Origin: CAVRJC01 sp964505725 | GTDB taxonomy: Bacteria > Actinomycetota > Acidimicrobiia > IMCC26256 > DASPTH01 | Direction of reading: 5' to 3' | Assembly (NCBI GenBank): GCA_964505725.1 | Contig: CAZDJK010000073.1 | Span: 1 to 54,453 of the forward strand | DNA length: 54,453 bases | Part shown: positions 6,756-14,899 of the stretch, piece after piece | Position numbering within the stretch: position 1 is the stretch's first letter | How the letters are laid out: every line of letters starts with the position of its first letter | Program-made: the position numbers and the translations under genes | The notes under the pieces: model-generated | Seen by the model: the letters and a program-made list of their open reading frames with translations, nothing else | Told to the model about the DNA's origin: nothing | Databases searched by the model: none

Positions 6756-7505
6756 CGGTTGCTGAACCCCCGGGTGAGCACGGTGCTCGGGTTCGTGGCG
6801 CTCGCCTCGGCGGTGGTGCTCGCGGTGTTCGGCCTGTTCGTCGCCCCCCCCGACGCGGTGCAGGGCGACGCCCAGCGTCTCATGTACCTCCACGTCCCGT
6901 CGGCGTGGATCGCGTACCTCGCGTTCGCCGTCACCGCGATCGCGTCGATCCTGTGGCTCTGGCCCCGCACCCGCTCGATCGTCTGGGACCGCGTCGCCGG
7001 CGCCTCCGCCGAGCTGGGCGTGGTGTTCACCGGCCTCGCGTTGCTGCTGGGATCGCTCTGGGGCCGGCCGGTCTGGGGCGTCTGGTGGGCCTGGGACGCG
7101 CGACTCGTCACCACCGCGGTGCTGTTCTTCCTCTACCTCGGCTACCTGGCGTTGCGGCAGATCCCGAGCTCGCCCGACGCGCGCGCCAAACGGTGCGCGA
7201 TCGCGGCGCTGATCGCGTTCGTCGACGTGCCGATCGTGCACTTCTCGGTGACGTGGTGGAGGACGTTGCACCAGCAGGGCACGGTCTTCAATCCCGAGCT
7301 CAACGCCAAGATCCACGGAGTGATGGCGTTCACGCTGTGGTTCGGTGTGTTCGCGTTCACGGTGGTGTACCTCTATCTGCTCGACCGCCGCTACCGGCTG
7401 CTCGCCCTCGAGGAGGACCGTGAGCAGCGCGAGGTGGAGCAGGCGATCGCGGAGCGCATCGGCGCGGCGAGCCCGCCCCGGGTCGAGGTCGGAGCGTCGC
7501 GGTGA
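6657..7505 (+). CDS. ccmC: Heme transporter / heme handling protein CcmC
   Basis: CcmC loads heme onto CcmE. The protein has six transmembrane segments and a WWD-type heme motif (GVWWAWDARLVT), with periplasmic His residues in HVPSAW and HFSVTWW. The ATG at 6657 overlaps the ccmB stop (ATGA) and gives 282 aa with a Pro/Ala/Gly-rich 30-residue N-terminal extension. A second ATG at 6747, inside the second copy of the 15-bp repeat, gives the usual length (252 aa) and may be the start actually used. The 3' end overlaps ccmD. Confidence 0.92.
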   Translation: MSGASAGRVSRPAAERGPSGPAAQPPGAGSMSGRLLNPRVSTVLGFVALASAVVLAVFGLFVAPPDAVQGDAQRLMYLHVPSAWIAYLAFAVTAIASILWLWPRTRSIVWDRVAGASAELGVVFTGLALLLGSLWGRPVWGVWWAWDARLVTTAVLFFLYLGYLALRQIPSSPDARAKRCAIAALIAFVDVPIVHFSVTWWRTLHQQGTVFNPELNAKIHGVMAFTLWFGVFAFTVVYLYLLDRRYRLLALEEDREQREVEQAIAERIGAASPPRVEVGASR

Positions 7506-7636
7506 ACTTCGCCGAATACGTCATCACCGGGTGGGTCGTCACCGGCGTGGTGCTCCTCGCGTACTGGCTCTGGATCGTGCAACGGACGCGCCGCGCGGAG
7601 CGCTCGTTGCCCTCGCCGGAGCGCGAGCGCGAGTGA
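7502..7636 (+). CDS. ccmD: Small membrane protein CcmD-like
   Basis: This 44-aa frame starts at GTG, overlapping the ccmC stop, and ends overlapping the ccmE start. It encodes a short N-terminus (MNFAEYVITG), one transmembrane helix (VVLLAYWLWIV) and a charged tail rich in Arg and Glu. This is the size and topology of CcmD, which links CcmABC to CcmE. Sequence conservation in this family is low, so the call rests on position, overlap and topology. Confidence 0.85.
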   Translation: MNFAEYVITGWVVTGVVLLAYWLWIVQRTRRAERSLPSPERERE

Positions 7637-8121
7637 CCACGACGGCGCCGGCACCGGTCGAGCCCGCGACGCCGCCCCGCTCGCCGCGTTCGCGCAAGCT
7701 GCGCACCCGCTACATCGTCGCGATCGGCGGGTGCGTGCTCGCGATCGTCGCCATCATCGTGCTGGCGGTCGTGCTCTCCGAGAACGTCGTCTACTTCCGC
7801 ACCGTCAGCGAGGCGGTGCACGACCGCGCGTCCACCGGCACGTCCCGGTTCCGCATCGCGGGCGCGGTCGTCCCCGGCACCGTCGTGGCGACCGAGGACG
7901 GGGTGCGCTTCAACCTCACCGACGGCAAGAAGACCGTCCGCGTGGTGCACACCGGCGATCCGCCCCAGCTCTTCAAACCCGGCGCGCCGGTGGTGTGCGA
8001 AGGCCATTGGGCCCGGGCCGACGCACCGAGCGTCGCGTTCCTCTCCGACCGCATCCTGATCCGGCACGGGGCGAGCTACACGCCGCCGAAGGTGGACACG
8101 AAGAAGGCGCCTTCCGCGTGA
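7633..8121 (+). CDS. ccmE: Cytochrome c-type biogenesis heme chaperone CcmE
   Basis: This 162-aa protein has a Pro-rich cytoplasmic N-terminus, one transmembrane anchor (residues 30-53) and a periplasmic OB-fold domain. The covalent heme-binding site is visible as RHGASY near the C-terminus (His145, Tyr149), matching the classic His-x3-Tyr arrangement rather than the Cys variant found in some bacteria. The GTG start overlaps the ccmD stop, and the gene overlaps ccmF by GTGA. Confidence 0.93.
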   Translation: MTTTAPAPVEPATPPRSPRSRKLRTRYIVAIGGCVLAIVAIIVLAVVLSENVVYFRTVSEAVHDRASTGTSRFRIAGAVVPGTVVATEDGVRFNLTDGKKTVRVVHTGDPPQLFKPGAPVVCEGHWARADAPSVAFLSDRILIRHGASYTPPKVDTKKAPSA

Positions 8122-10145
8122 AGTCCGCGCTCGGGTACGCGGCCCTCTCGGTTGGCGCGGGAGCCGCCGTGGTCGGGATCACCGCCCTCGTCGCAGGGCT
8201 GCGCATGCACGACGCGCTGCTCCTGCGCATCGGGCGCCGGTGCGTGTTCGCGGTGCTGATCGCCGCCGTGCTGGCGGCCGGCGTCATGGAGTGGGCGCTC
8301 GTCACCCACGACTTCTCGCTGAAGTACGTCGCCGACAACAACGCGCGGGCGACGCCACTGCTCTACTCCATCACCGGGCTCTGGGCCGCGCTCGCGGGCT
8401 CGATACTCCTGTGGGCCGTGATCCTCGGCGGCTACCTGTCGTTCGTCGCGCACAAGTTCCGCCGGCGGGCCGCAGATCCGCTGGTGGCGGTCGCGCTGAT
8501 CACCGGTCTCGTCGTCGCGCTGTTCTTCTTCGCGCTGATGCTCGGGCCGGCGAACCCGTTCACCCGGTCGGCGACCGTCCCACTCGACGGCGCCGGGCCC
8601 AACCCGCTGCTGCAGAACCACATCCTGATGGCGTTCCACCCGCCGATCCTCTACATGGGATACGTCGGGTTCACGGTCCCGTTCATGTTCGGGATCGCCG
8701 CCCTCGTGACCGGACGCTTCGGAGAGGGGTGGCTGGCCGACACGCGGCGCACGACGCTCGTGGCCTGGGGCTTCCTCACCGTCGGCATCATCCTCGGGGC
8801 CTGGTGGAGCTACGAGGTGCTCGGCTGGGGCGGGTTCTGGGCGTGGGACCCCGTCGAGAACGCCTCGCTGCTCCCGTGGCTCACCGCGACCGCGTTCATC
8901 CACTCGGTGATGATCCAGGAGCGGCGGGCGATGCTGCGGGTGTGGAACCTGTCGCTCGTGGTGGCGACCTTCTCGCTCACGATCCTCGGTACCTTCCTCA
9001 CCCGTTCGGGCGTGATCGACTCGGTCCACGCGTTCACGCAGTCCGACATCGGCCCGTGGCTGTTGGCGTTCCTCGGCGTGGTCGCGGCGACGGGCATCGG
9101 CCTCGTCGCATGGCGAGGCGACGAGCTGCGCGCGCCGGGCCGCATCGACTCCGCGATCTCGCGGGAGTCGGCGTTCCTCGCCAACAACCTCCTGTTCGCG
9201 TGCCTCGCGTTCGTCGTGCTCCTCGGGACCGTGTTCCCGCTCCTCGCCGAGGCACTGAACGGCTCGCAGCTCTCCGTCGGCGGTCCCTACTTCGACCGCA
9301 TGGCGACGCCGATCGGCCTCGCGCTCCTCTTTCTCATGGCCGTCGCGCCCGCGCTGCCCTGGCGGGCCACGAGCGGGGAGGTGGTGCGGAACCGGCTGCT
9401 CGTCCCGGCCTGGATCGGTGCGCTCACGATGGTGGTCGCGGTCGTCGCCGGCGCGCGCGGCCTCGCCGAGGTCATCGCGTACGGGCTGGGCGCGTTCGCG
9501 ACCGCCGGCATCGTCCGCCAGTTCTGGCTGGGGGTGCGCGGCCGGCGCCGCGCCCTGGGCGAGTCGGGTCCCCAGGCGCTCGGTCGCGCCACGCGGTCCA
9601 ACCCCCGCCTCTACGGCGGGCTCGTGGTCCACTTCGGGGTGGTGCTCATCGCCATCGCGCTGGCGGCGTCGTCGGCGCACGGCGCGTCACGCACGGTGCC
9701 GCTGCGCGTCGGGCATTCGGCCACCGTGTCGGGCTACCGCTTCACCTATCTCGGATCGCACCTCGAGCGCTCGCAGCAGAAGACGACCGTGTCCGCCGCG
9801 GTCCGAATTCACAAGGGTGGGCGCGACCTCGGCGTGTACGCGCCCGCGATCTCCACCTACCCGAACAGCTCCGAGGGGATCGGCACGCCCTCGGTGCACA
9901 CCGGGCTCGTCGAGGACGTCTACCTCACCCTGGTGTCGTCCCCGAACGACCGCGGTCGGGTCACGCTCGGCGTGCGGATCAACACGATGATCGTGTGGAT
10001 CTGGGTCGGCGGGCTGGTGATGGCCGTCGGCACGGTGCTCGCGCTGTCGCCCCGCCTGCGGCGCAAGCGCCCGCGCCCCAGCGGTGAGGCGCCCGCCGGC
10101 GACGACGCGGTGGCGATCGAGACCCTGGAAGAGGTGCGGGCGTGA
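8118..10145 (+). CDS. ccmF: Heme lyase subunit CcmF
   Basis: This 675-aa polytopic protein contains the tryptophan-rich heme motif GGFWAWDPVENASLLPW and multiple conserved periplasmic His residues. CcmF takes heme from CcmE and ligates it to apocytochrome c together with CcmH and CcmI. The C-terminal periplasmic domain (about 500-635) precedes a last helix. It starts at GTG overlapping ccmE and overlaps ccmG by GTGA. Confidence 0.95.
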   Translation: MKSALGYAALSVGAGAAVVGITALVAGLRMHDALLLRIGRRCVFAVLIAAVLAAGVMEWALVTHDFSLKYVADNNARATPLLYSITGLWAALAGSILLWAVILGGYLSFVAHKFRRRAADPLVAVALITGLVVALFFFALMLGPANPFTRSATVPLDGAGPNPLLQNHILMAFHPPILYMGYVGFTVPFMFGIAALVTGRFGEGWLADTRRTTLVAWGFLTVGIILGAWWSYEVLGWGGFWAWDPVENASLLPWLTATAFIHSVMIQERRAMLRVWNLSLVVATFSLTILGTFLTRSGVIDSVHAFTQSDIGPWLLAFLGVVAATGIGLVAWRGDELRAPGRIDSAISRESAFLANNLLFACLAFVVLLGTVFPLLAEALNGSQLSVGGPYFDRMATPIGLALLFLMAVAPALPWRATSGEVVRNRLLVPAWIGALTMVVAVVAGARGLAEVIAYGLGAFATAGIVRQFWLGVRGRRRALGESGPQALGRATRSNPRLYGGLVVHFGVVLIAIALAASSAHGASRTVPLRVGHSATVSGYRFTYLGSHLERSQQKTTVSAAVRIHKGGRDLGVYAPAISTYPNSSEGIGTPSVHTGLVEDVYLTLVSSPNDRGRVTLGVRINTMIVWIWVGGLVMAVGTVLALSPRLRRKRPRPSGEAPAGDDAVAIETLEEVRA

Positions 10146-10684
10146 AGCATCGCGCCCGCTGGATCGCGCTCACCGCGGGCGTCGTCGTGGTCGCGCTCGG
10201 CGTCGTGCTCGCGCTCAACGTCGGATCCGATCCGCAGGCCGACGCCAGCCACAGCGCGCTCGTGGGCAACGTGGCGCCGAGCTTCTCGGTGACGACGCTC
10301 GCCGGGCAGAAGCTCTCGCGGGACAGCGTCGCCGGCAAAGCCGTGGTGGTGAACTTCTGGAACACCTGGTGCGTGCCGTGCCAGACCGAGCTGCCGGCGT
10401 TGAAGCAGTTCTACGCGGAGCACGCGTCCGACCCCGACTTCGTGATGGTCGGGATCGTGCGCGACGACGTGACCCGCACCGTGCGGGCGTTCGTCCAGGG
10501 CGAGGGGCTCGGCTGGACCATCGCCACCGATCCCGACAACCAGGCGGCGCTCGCGTTCGCGACCCGGGGCCAGCCGGAGACCTACGTGATCTCGCCCGGG
10601 GGCCTCGTCGCCGCGGCCCAGATCGGGCCCACGACCGTGCACGACCTCAATGCGATGCTCGCGGCGGCGAGGAGCTCGCCGTGA
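10142..10684 (+). CDS. ccmG: Thiol:disulfide oxidoreductase CcmG (DsbE/ResA type)
   Basis: This 180-aa membrane-anchored thioredoxin-fold protein has an N-terminal helix (residues 8-26), the redox motif WCVPC (Cys77, Cys80) and a cis-Pro region QPETYV. It keeps the CXXCH cysteines of apocytochrome c reduced for heme attachment. It lies between ccmF and ccmH with GTGA overlaps on both sides. Confidence 0.93.
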   Translation: MKHRARWIALTAGVVVVALGVVLALNVGSDPQADASHSALVGNVAPSFSVTTLAGQKLSRDSVAGKAVVVNFWNTWCVPCQTELPALKQFYAEHASDPDFVMVGIVRDDVTRTVRAFVQGEGLGWTIATDPDNQAALAFATRGQPETYVISPGGLVAAAQIGPTTVHDLNAMLAAARSSP

Positions 10685-11136
10685 TCCGCCGGTACGGCGC
10701 ATGGGCCGCGCTCGGCGTCGTCGTCGCCGTCGTCCTCGCGGTCGTGCTGTGGCCGAGCGGACACGAGACCGCGGCCGACCGCGCGCACGACCTCGAGACG
10801 CAGCTCAAGTGTCCCGAGTGTCAGGGGCTCTCCGTCGCCGACAGCCAGGCTCCCACCTCGCGCGCCATCCGGTCCGACATCAAGGTGCGGATCGCGCACG
10901 GCGAGAGCGACGAGCAGATCCGTCAGGTGTACGTCGACAAGTACGGCGCATCCATCCTGCTCGCGCCGAGGAGCTCGGGCCTCGGGCTGATCGTCTGGGT
11001 GCTGCCGGTGCTCGCGCTCGCGCTCGGCGCCGCGGGGATCGCGTTCGCACTGGCCCGGAACCGGCGGGAGCCGCGCATGCGCGCCACGCAGGCCGACGAG
11101 TCGCTCGTCGACCGCACCCGTGAGGCGCACGGATGA
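10681..11136 (+). CDS. ccmH: Cytochrome c maturation protein CcmH
   Basis: This 151-aa protein has an N-terminal helix, the redox motif LKCPECQG (Cys44, Cys47; LRCxxCQ in relatives), a conserved DIKVRIAHGESDEQI segment and a C-terminal transmembrane helix (about 108-128). CcmH reduces the apocytochrome CXXCH disulfide in concert with CcmG. The GTG start overlaps the ccmG stop, and the ATGA at the 3' end couples it to ccmI. Confidence 0.92.
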   Translation: MIRRYGAWAALGVVVAVVLAVVLWPSGHETAADRAHDLETQLKCPECQGLSVADSQAPTSRAIRSDIKVRIAHGESDEQIRQVYVDKYGASILLAPRSSGLGLIVWVLPVLALALGAAGIAFALARNRREPRMRATQADESLVDRTREAHG

Positions 11137-12011
11137 GCGAGGACACGGAGCGGCGCGCGCAGCTCGAGGCCGACCGTGACTTCCTGCTCCGTTCGCTCGA
11201 CGACCTCGAGGTCGAGCACGAGAGCGGCGGGATCGACGACGAGTCGTACACCGAGCTGCACGACGACTACACCGCGCGCGCGGCGGCGGCGATCCGCGCC
11301 CTCCGCGACGGAGTGGACACCCGTCCCACTGTGCCCGCGCCGCCGGCCAAGCGACGGGTGGCGATCATCGCCGGGGTCGTGGTGTTCGCGCTCGTGGCGG
11401 GCGTCGCCCTCGCCGGGGCCCTCGGCGCCCGCTTGCCCGGCCAGACGCCCACCGGGAACTCGCAGGCCTCGCCGAGCGCGGGCTCCTCGCTGTCGAAGTC
11501 GCAGAAGCAGCAGCTCGCAGCGGCCATCACGAGCGCGCAGAAGGCGGTCAACGGGTCGCCGAACGACTACGACGCGCGGCTCCAGCTCGCCGACGCGTAC
11601 GCGCGGAACGCCGACCTCGCGAACGCGATGAAGCAGTGGGACGCCGCGATCACCATCGATCCGAACCGCCCGGAGGCCAACGCCCTGTTCGGGCGCGCGC
11701 TGTACCTCGTCGCCGAGCAGACCAAGGACAAGCAGCAGCAGCAGCAGTTCGTGAGCGAGGCGATGGCGGCGCTGACCGCCGCCATCCAGGTCGGCCCCGA
11801 CTACGCCGACAGCTACTTCTACCGGGGCGTGGTGAACGCCGGCATCGGGCAGTACGCGGCGGCTCAGACCGACCTCCAGACGTACTTGGTGAAGGCGCCC
11901 GGCGGTCAGTGGGCCTCCAACGCGACCGATCTGCTCGGCAAGGTCACGACGGCGCTCCAAACCCCCTCGACTACCGTGCCTCCGACGGCGCCGCCGGCGA
12001 AGAAGAAGTAG
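11133..12011 (+). CDS. ccmI: CcmI-like TPR protein
   Basis: This 292-aa protein has a cytoplasmic N-terminal coiled region (residues 1-65) resembling the CcmI start (LLRSLDDLEVEHESGGID), one transmembrane helix (about 76-97), and tetratricopeptide repeats over about 125-265. In System I, CcmI presents apocytochrome to the CcmFH heme lyase. The C-terminus is a Pro/Thr/Lys tail. It is the last gene of the coupled ccm cluster; a 47-nt gap precedes the cyclophilin gene. Confidence 0.88.
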   Translation: MSEDTERRAQLEADRDFLLRSLDDLEVEHESGGIDDESYTELHDDYTARAAAAIRALRDGVDTRPTVPAPPAKRRVAIIAGVVVFALVAGVALAGALGARLPGQTPTGNSQASPSAGSSLSKSQKQQLAAAITSAQKAVNGSPNDYDARLQLADAYARNADLANAMKQWDAAITIDPNRPEANALFGRALYLVAEQTKDKQQQQQFVSEAMAALTAAIQVGPDYADSYFYRGVVNAGIGQYAAAQTDLQTYLVKAPGGQWASNATDLLGKVTTALQTPSTTVPPTAPPAKKK

Positions 12012-12058
12012 CCGCCCGCAGGACCCGCACGGAACCACCGAGAGAAGGCAGGAGCACC

Positions 12059-12535
12059 ATGGCGCAGCCCCCCGCGCACGAGATCGACGACGCCAAGGTC
12101 TACCGGGCGACGATCACCACCGATCGTGGCGTGATGGTCATGGACCTCGACCCGCGGCTGGCGCCGAAGACGGTCAACAACTTCGTCACCCTCGCCCGCC
12201 AGGGCTACTACGACGGTCTGACGTTCCACCGCGTGGTGCCCGACTTCGTGATCCAGGGCGGCTGCCCCGAGGGAACCGGCCGCGGCGGCCCCGGCTACCG
12301 GTTCGCCGACGAGCCCGTGCAGGGCGAGTACACGCTCGGTGCCGTCGCCATGGCCAACGCGGGCAAGGACACCAACGGGAGCCAGTTCTTCGTCTGCATC
12401 GACGACTGCACGCGCAAGCTCACGAAGGACTACAACCTCTTCGGTTACGTCGTCGACGGCATGGACGTCGCGCTCGGCACGCAGGTCGGCGACGTGATGC
12501 GATCGGTGGCGATCGAGGAGCGAGACCCGACGTAG
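12059..12535 (+). CDS. Cyclophilin-type peptidyl-prolyl cis-trans isomerase
   Basis: This 158-aa cytosolic cyclophilin contains the active-site signatures FHRVVPDFVIQGG, GSQFFVC and FGYVVDG. The ATG is preceded by GGAG. The length equals a single catalytic domain and no signal peptide is seen. It follows the ccm operon at 47 nt and might be read through from it, but the function is general protein folding. The MpaB-like gene starts 2 nt after its stop. Confidence 0.93.
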   Translation: MAQPPAHEIDDAKVYRATITTDRGVMVMDLDPRLAPKTVNNFVTLARQGYYDGLTFHRVVPDFVIQGGCPEGTGRGGPGYRFADEPVQGEYTLGAVAMANAGKDTNGSQFFVCIDDCTRKLTKDYNLFGYVVDGMDVALGTQVGDVMRSVAIEERDPT

Positions 12536-12537
12536 CG

Positions 12538-13338
12538 ATGGCCGACGAGGGACTGTTCGGGCCGCGCAGCGTCGCGTGGCGCTTGCACAGCGATCCCGCG
12601 ATGCTCGTCGGCGGCATGCGCGCGCTGCTCGTCCAGGCCCTCGAACCGCGCGCGATGGCGGCGGTCGACCAGTTCGGCAAGTTCCGCGAGGATCCGTGGG
12701 GACGGCTCGATCGCACGACCAGGTTCGTGCTCGACACCACCTACGGCGACACTCCGACCGCGGAGGCGGCGGCGGCACGGGTGCGTCACGTGCACTCCCG
12801 CATCCGCGGGATCGACCCGCACACCGGGCGGAGCTACTCCGCCGACGATCCCGAGCTGCTGCTGTGGATCCATGCGGCCGAGGTCGATTCCTTCGTCGCC
12901 GCCTACCGTGCGTACGCAGGCTGCCTGTCGCGCGCCGACGCCGACCGGTACGTCGCCGAGATGGCCCGCGTCGCCGAGCTCGTGGGGCTGCCGCGGTCGA
13001 TGTCGCCTCTGTCGTTCGGCGAGGTGCGCGAGTACCTCCGCGGCATGGAGGGGCAGCTGGCGGTCACGCCCGCGGCCCGGGACGGCCTGCGCACGATCCT
13101 GGCGCCGCCGATGCCCACCCTCGTGCGACCGCTGTGGACCGTTCCCGCCTCCGCCGCGGTCGCGATCCTGCCGCGCTACGCCCGCCGGATGTACCACCTG
13201 CCGTGGTTCCCGCCCGCGACGCTGCCGTTGCGCGCGGGCGTCTTCGGGCTCACCCGGATGATGAAGGCGGTGCGACCGGGTCATCCGATCGTGCGGGCGG
13301 CGCGGGAGCGGGTGCGGGCGCCGAGCGCCGCCGCCTGA
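12538..13338 (+). CDS. MpaB-like oxygenase (DUF2236)
   Basis: This 266-aa protein belongs to the DUF2236/MpaB family, which includes heme b-dependent oxygenases such as latex clearing protein and fungal MpaB. It shows the family features RLHSDPAMLVGG near the N-terminus, DTTYGD, and LLWIHAAEVDSFV with the conserved His. It has no signal peptide. The substrate is unknown. Its last 89 bp overlap the 3' end of the convergent permease gene, an unusually long convergent overlap. Confidence 0.85.
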   Translation: MADEGLFGPRSVAWRLHSDPAMLVGGMRALLVQALEPRAMAAVDQFGKFREDPWGRLDRTTRFVLDTTYGDTPTAEAAAARVRHVHSRIRGIDPHTGRSYSADDPELLLWIHAAEVDSFVAAYRAYAGCLSRADADRYVAEMARVAELVGLPRSMSPLSFGEVREYLRGMEGQLAVTPAARDGLRTILAPPMPTLVRPLWTVPASAAVAILPRYARRMYHLPWFPPATLPLRAGVFGLTRMMKAVRPGHPIVRAARERVRAPSAAA

Positions 13339-14251
13339 CCGCGAGCGCGCACGCGCCCGCGAACGCGCCCGCAACGAACGTCGCGAGGAGCAGGGCGTTC
13401 GACGCGCCGAGCAGCTTGAGCCCGGAGAGCGTGAGCACGAGGACGAGCACGGGACGGATCACGGCATCGGAGGCCCGCGACGAGATGTGCGCGCCCACGA
13501 TGACCCCCGGTATCGAGCCGAGGAGCAGGGAGCTGGTGAGCGCGAGCTCGAAATCGCCCCAGATGAGGTGACCGATCGCGGCCGCGAGCACGAGCGGCAC
13601 CGCCTGCACGAGGTCGGTGCCCACGAGCTCCCGGGCCGAGAGCATCGGGTAGAGCACCATGAGGGCGACGATCATGAGCGAGCCGGAGCCCACCGAGGTC
13701 ATCCCTACGACGAAACCGCCCACCAAGCCGACGGCGAGAGTGGCGGCGCGCCGCACCGGCACGCGTGCGGCGTCCGCGCCGGAGACGCCGTCGGTGCGAC
13801 GCGCGCTGAGCCACGACCGCACGATCATTGCGGCGGCGGCGACGAGGAGCACCACCCCGAGGACGACCTGGATGGTGTCGCCGACGTCGCCGCCGAGGTG
13901 CGAGATGAGGTAGGACCCCGCCAACGCCCCGGGCACCGAACCGAGGGCCAGCCACGTGACGAGGCCGCGGTGCACGGTGCCGCGCCGGAAGTGGATCCCG
14001 CCGCCGATCGGCTTCATCACGACCGCGGCGACGAGGTCGCTCGACACCGCGGCGAGGGGCTCGATCCCGAAGCCGATGACGAGGATCGGCGTCATGAGCG
14101 CCCCGCCGCCCATCCCGGTGAGGCCGACGACCACCCCTACGATGAAGCCGGCGAGGGAGATCCAGAGGTCGATGTGCACGGGCGACGCCGTTCTCGAAGG
14201 GGCCGGCCTCGCCGGTTCCCGATCGGGACCTCCCCCGGGGAAGTCCGACAA
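13250..14251 (-). CDS. TauE/SafE family sulfite/anion permease
   Basis: This protein of about 333 aa has 8 predicted transmembrane segments and the family repeat GxxxGLTGMGGG / GMTSVGSGSL in two halves. Members export sulfite, sulfoacetate or related anions. The start is uncertain: TTG at 14251 has GAGG nearby and adds a Pro-rich leader, whereas GTG at 14179 places the first helix at once (309 aa). It is divergent from an Rrf2 regulator that probably controls it, consistent with sulfur-linked regulation. Confidence 0.88.
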   Translation of the reverse strand: MSDFPGGGPDREPARPAPSRTASPVHIDLWISLAGFIVGVVVGLTGMGGGALMTPILVIGFGIEPLAAVSSDLVAAVVMKPIGGGIHFRRGTVHRGLVTWLALGSVPGALAGSYLISHLGGDVGDTIQVVLGVVLLVAAAAMIVRSWLSARRTDGVSGADAARVPVRRAATLAVGLVGGFVVGMTSVGSGSLMIVALMVLYPMLSARELVGTDLVQAVPLVLAAAIGHLIWGDFELALTSSLLLGSIPGVIVGAHISSRASDAVIRPVLVLVLTLSGLKLLGASNALLLATFVAGAFAGACALAVRRRRSAPAPAPAPPARSDDPVAPPSSSG

Positions 14252-14288
14252 ATACCACTGCCTCGATGAACATTAGGCGGCACGACGC

Positions 14289-14744
14289 ATGAGGGTCACG
14301 GCCAAGGCCGACTACGCGGTGCGGGCGGTGGCGGAGCTCGCAGTCGGCGGCGGGGAGTTCGTCAAGGCCGACGACGTCGCCCGGGCCCAGGACATTCCAC
14401 GCCACTTCCTCGACAACATCCTCACCGATCTCCGGCGTGCCGGGCTCGTTGCGACCCAGCGGGGGGCCGAGGGCGGTTCGCGTCTCGCGCGCGATCCTCG
14501 CGCCATCACGATCGCCGACGTGATGCGTGCCACGGAGGGGCCGCTCGCGGCGGTACGCGACACGCGCCCCGAGCAGCTCGTATACGACGGCGCGGCGGAG
14601 TCGCTCCCGCGTGTCTGGGTCGCGGTGCGCGCCTCGCTGCGCGCGGTCCTCGAGAAGGTCACCATCGCCGATCTCGTGGCCGACCGGCTGCCCCGTGCCG
14701 TCGACCGCCTCCTCGCAGATCCGGAAGCCTGGAAGAGCCACTAG
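14289..14744 (+). CDS. Rrf2 family regulator without cysteines
   Basis: This 151-aa winged-helix protein starts with the Rrf2 pattern MRVTAKADYAVRAVAEL, then a recognition region (IPRHFLDNILTDLRRAGLV) and the wing (TQRGAEGG). IscR/NsrR-type members carry three Cys for a cluster; this protein has none, so it should sense something else, as CymR-type sulfur regulators do. It is divergent from the TauE/SafE permease with under 110 bp between starts, which suggests local control of that permease. Confidence 0.9.
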   Translation: MRVTAKADYAVRAVAELAVGGGEFVKADDVARAQDIPRHFLDNILTDLRRAGLVATQRGAEGGSRLARDPRAITIADVMRATEGPLAAVRDTRPEQLVYDGAAESLPRVWVAVRASLRAVLEKVTIADLVADRLPRAVDRLLADPEAWKSH

Positions 14745-14899
14745 ATCTCTGCCTCGCTCGCTGCTCGGCGGGGTACCCGCCTCGCGGGCGCTCGCTCGGG
14801 GCCGCCTCCGTTCGCTTCGCTCACTACGGACGGCCTTGATGCTGGCGCACAGCTGGCGCGGCGCTGCTCGGCGGGATACTGCGGACGTATCCTCGAGGT
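14745..14899 (+). repeat. Palindrome-rich intergenic element before aconitase
   Basis: This 155-bp gap holds GC-rich dyads: GGCGGGGTACCCGCC is nearly palindromic, TCCGT...ACGGA brackets a CGCTTCGCTCAC stretch, and the motif GCTGCTCGGCGGG(A/G)TAC occurs twice (near 14769 and 14861). It resembles a REP-like repeat cluster. The last copy runs into the aconitase promoter. Confidence 0.45.
14888..14893 (+). promoter_or_regulatory. -10 hexamer of a leaderless aconitase promoter
   Basis: TATCCT is followed by exactly 6 nt and the ATG at 14900, so the expected transcription start coincides with the start codon. No clear -35 is visible. Confidence 0.5.
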
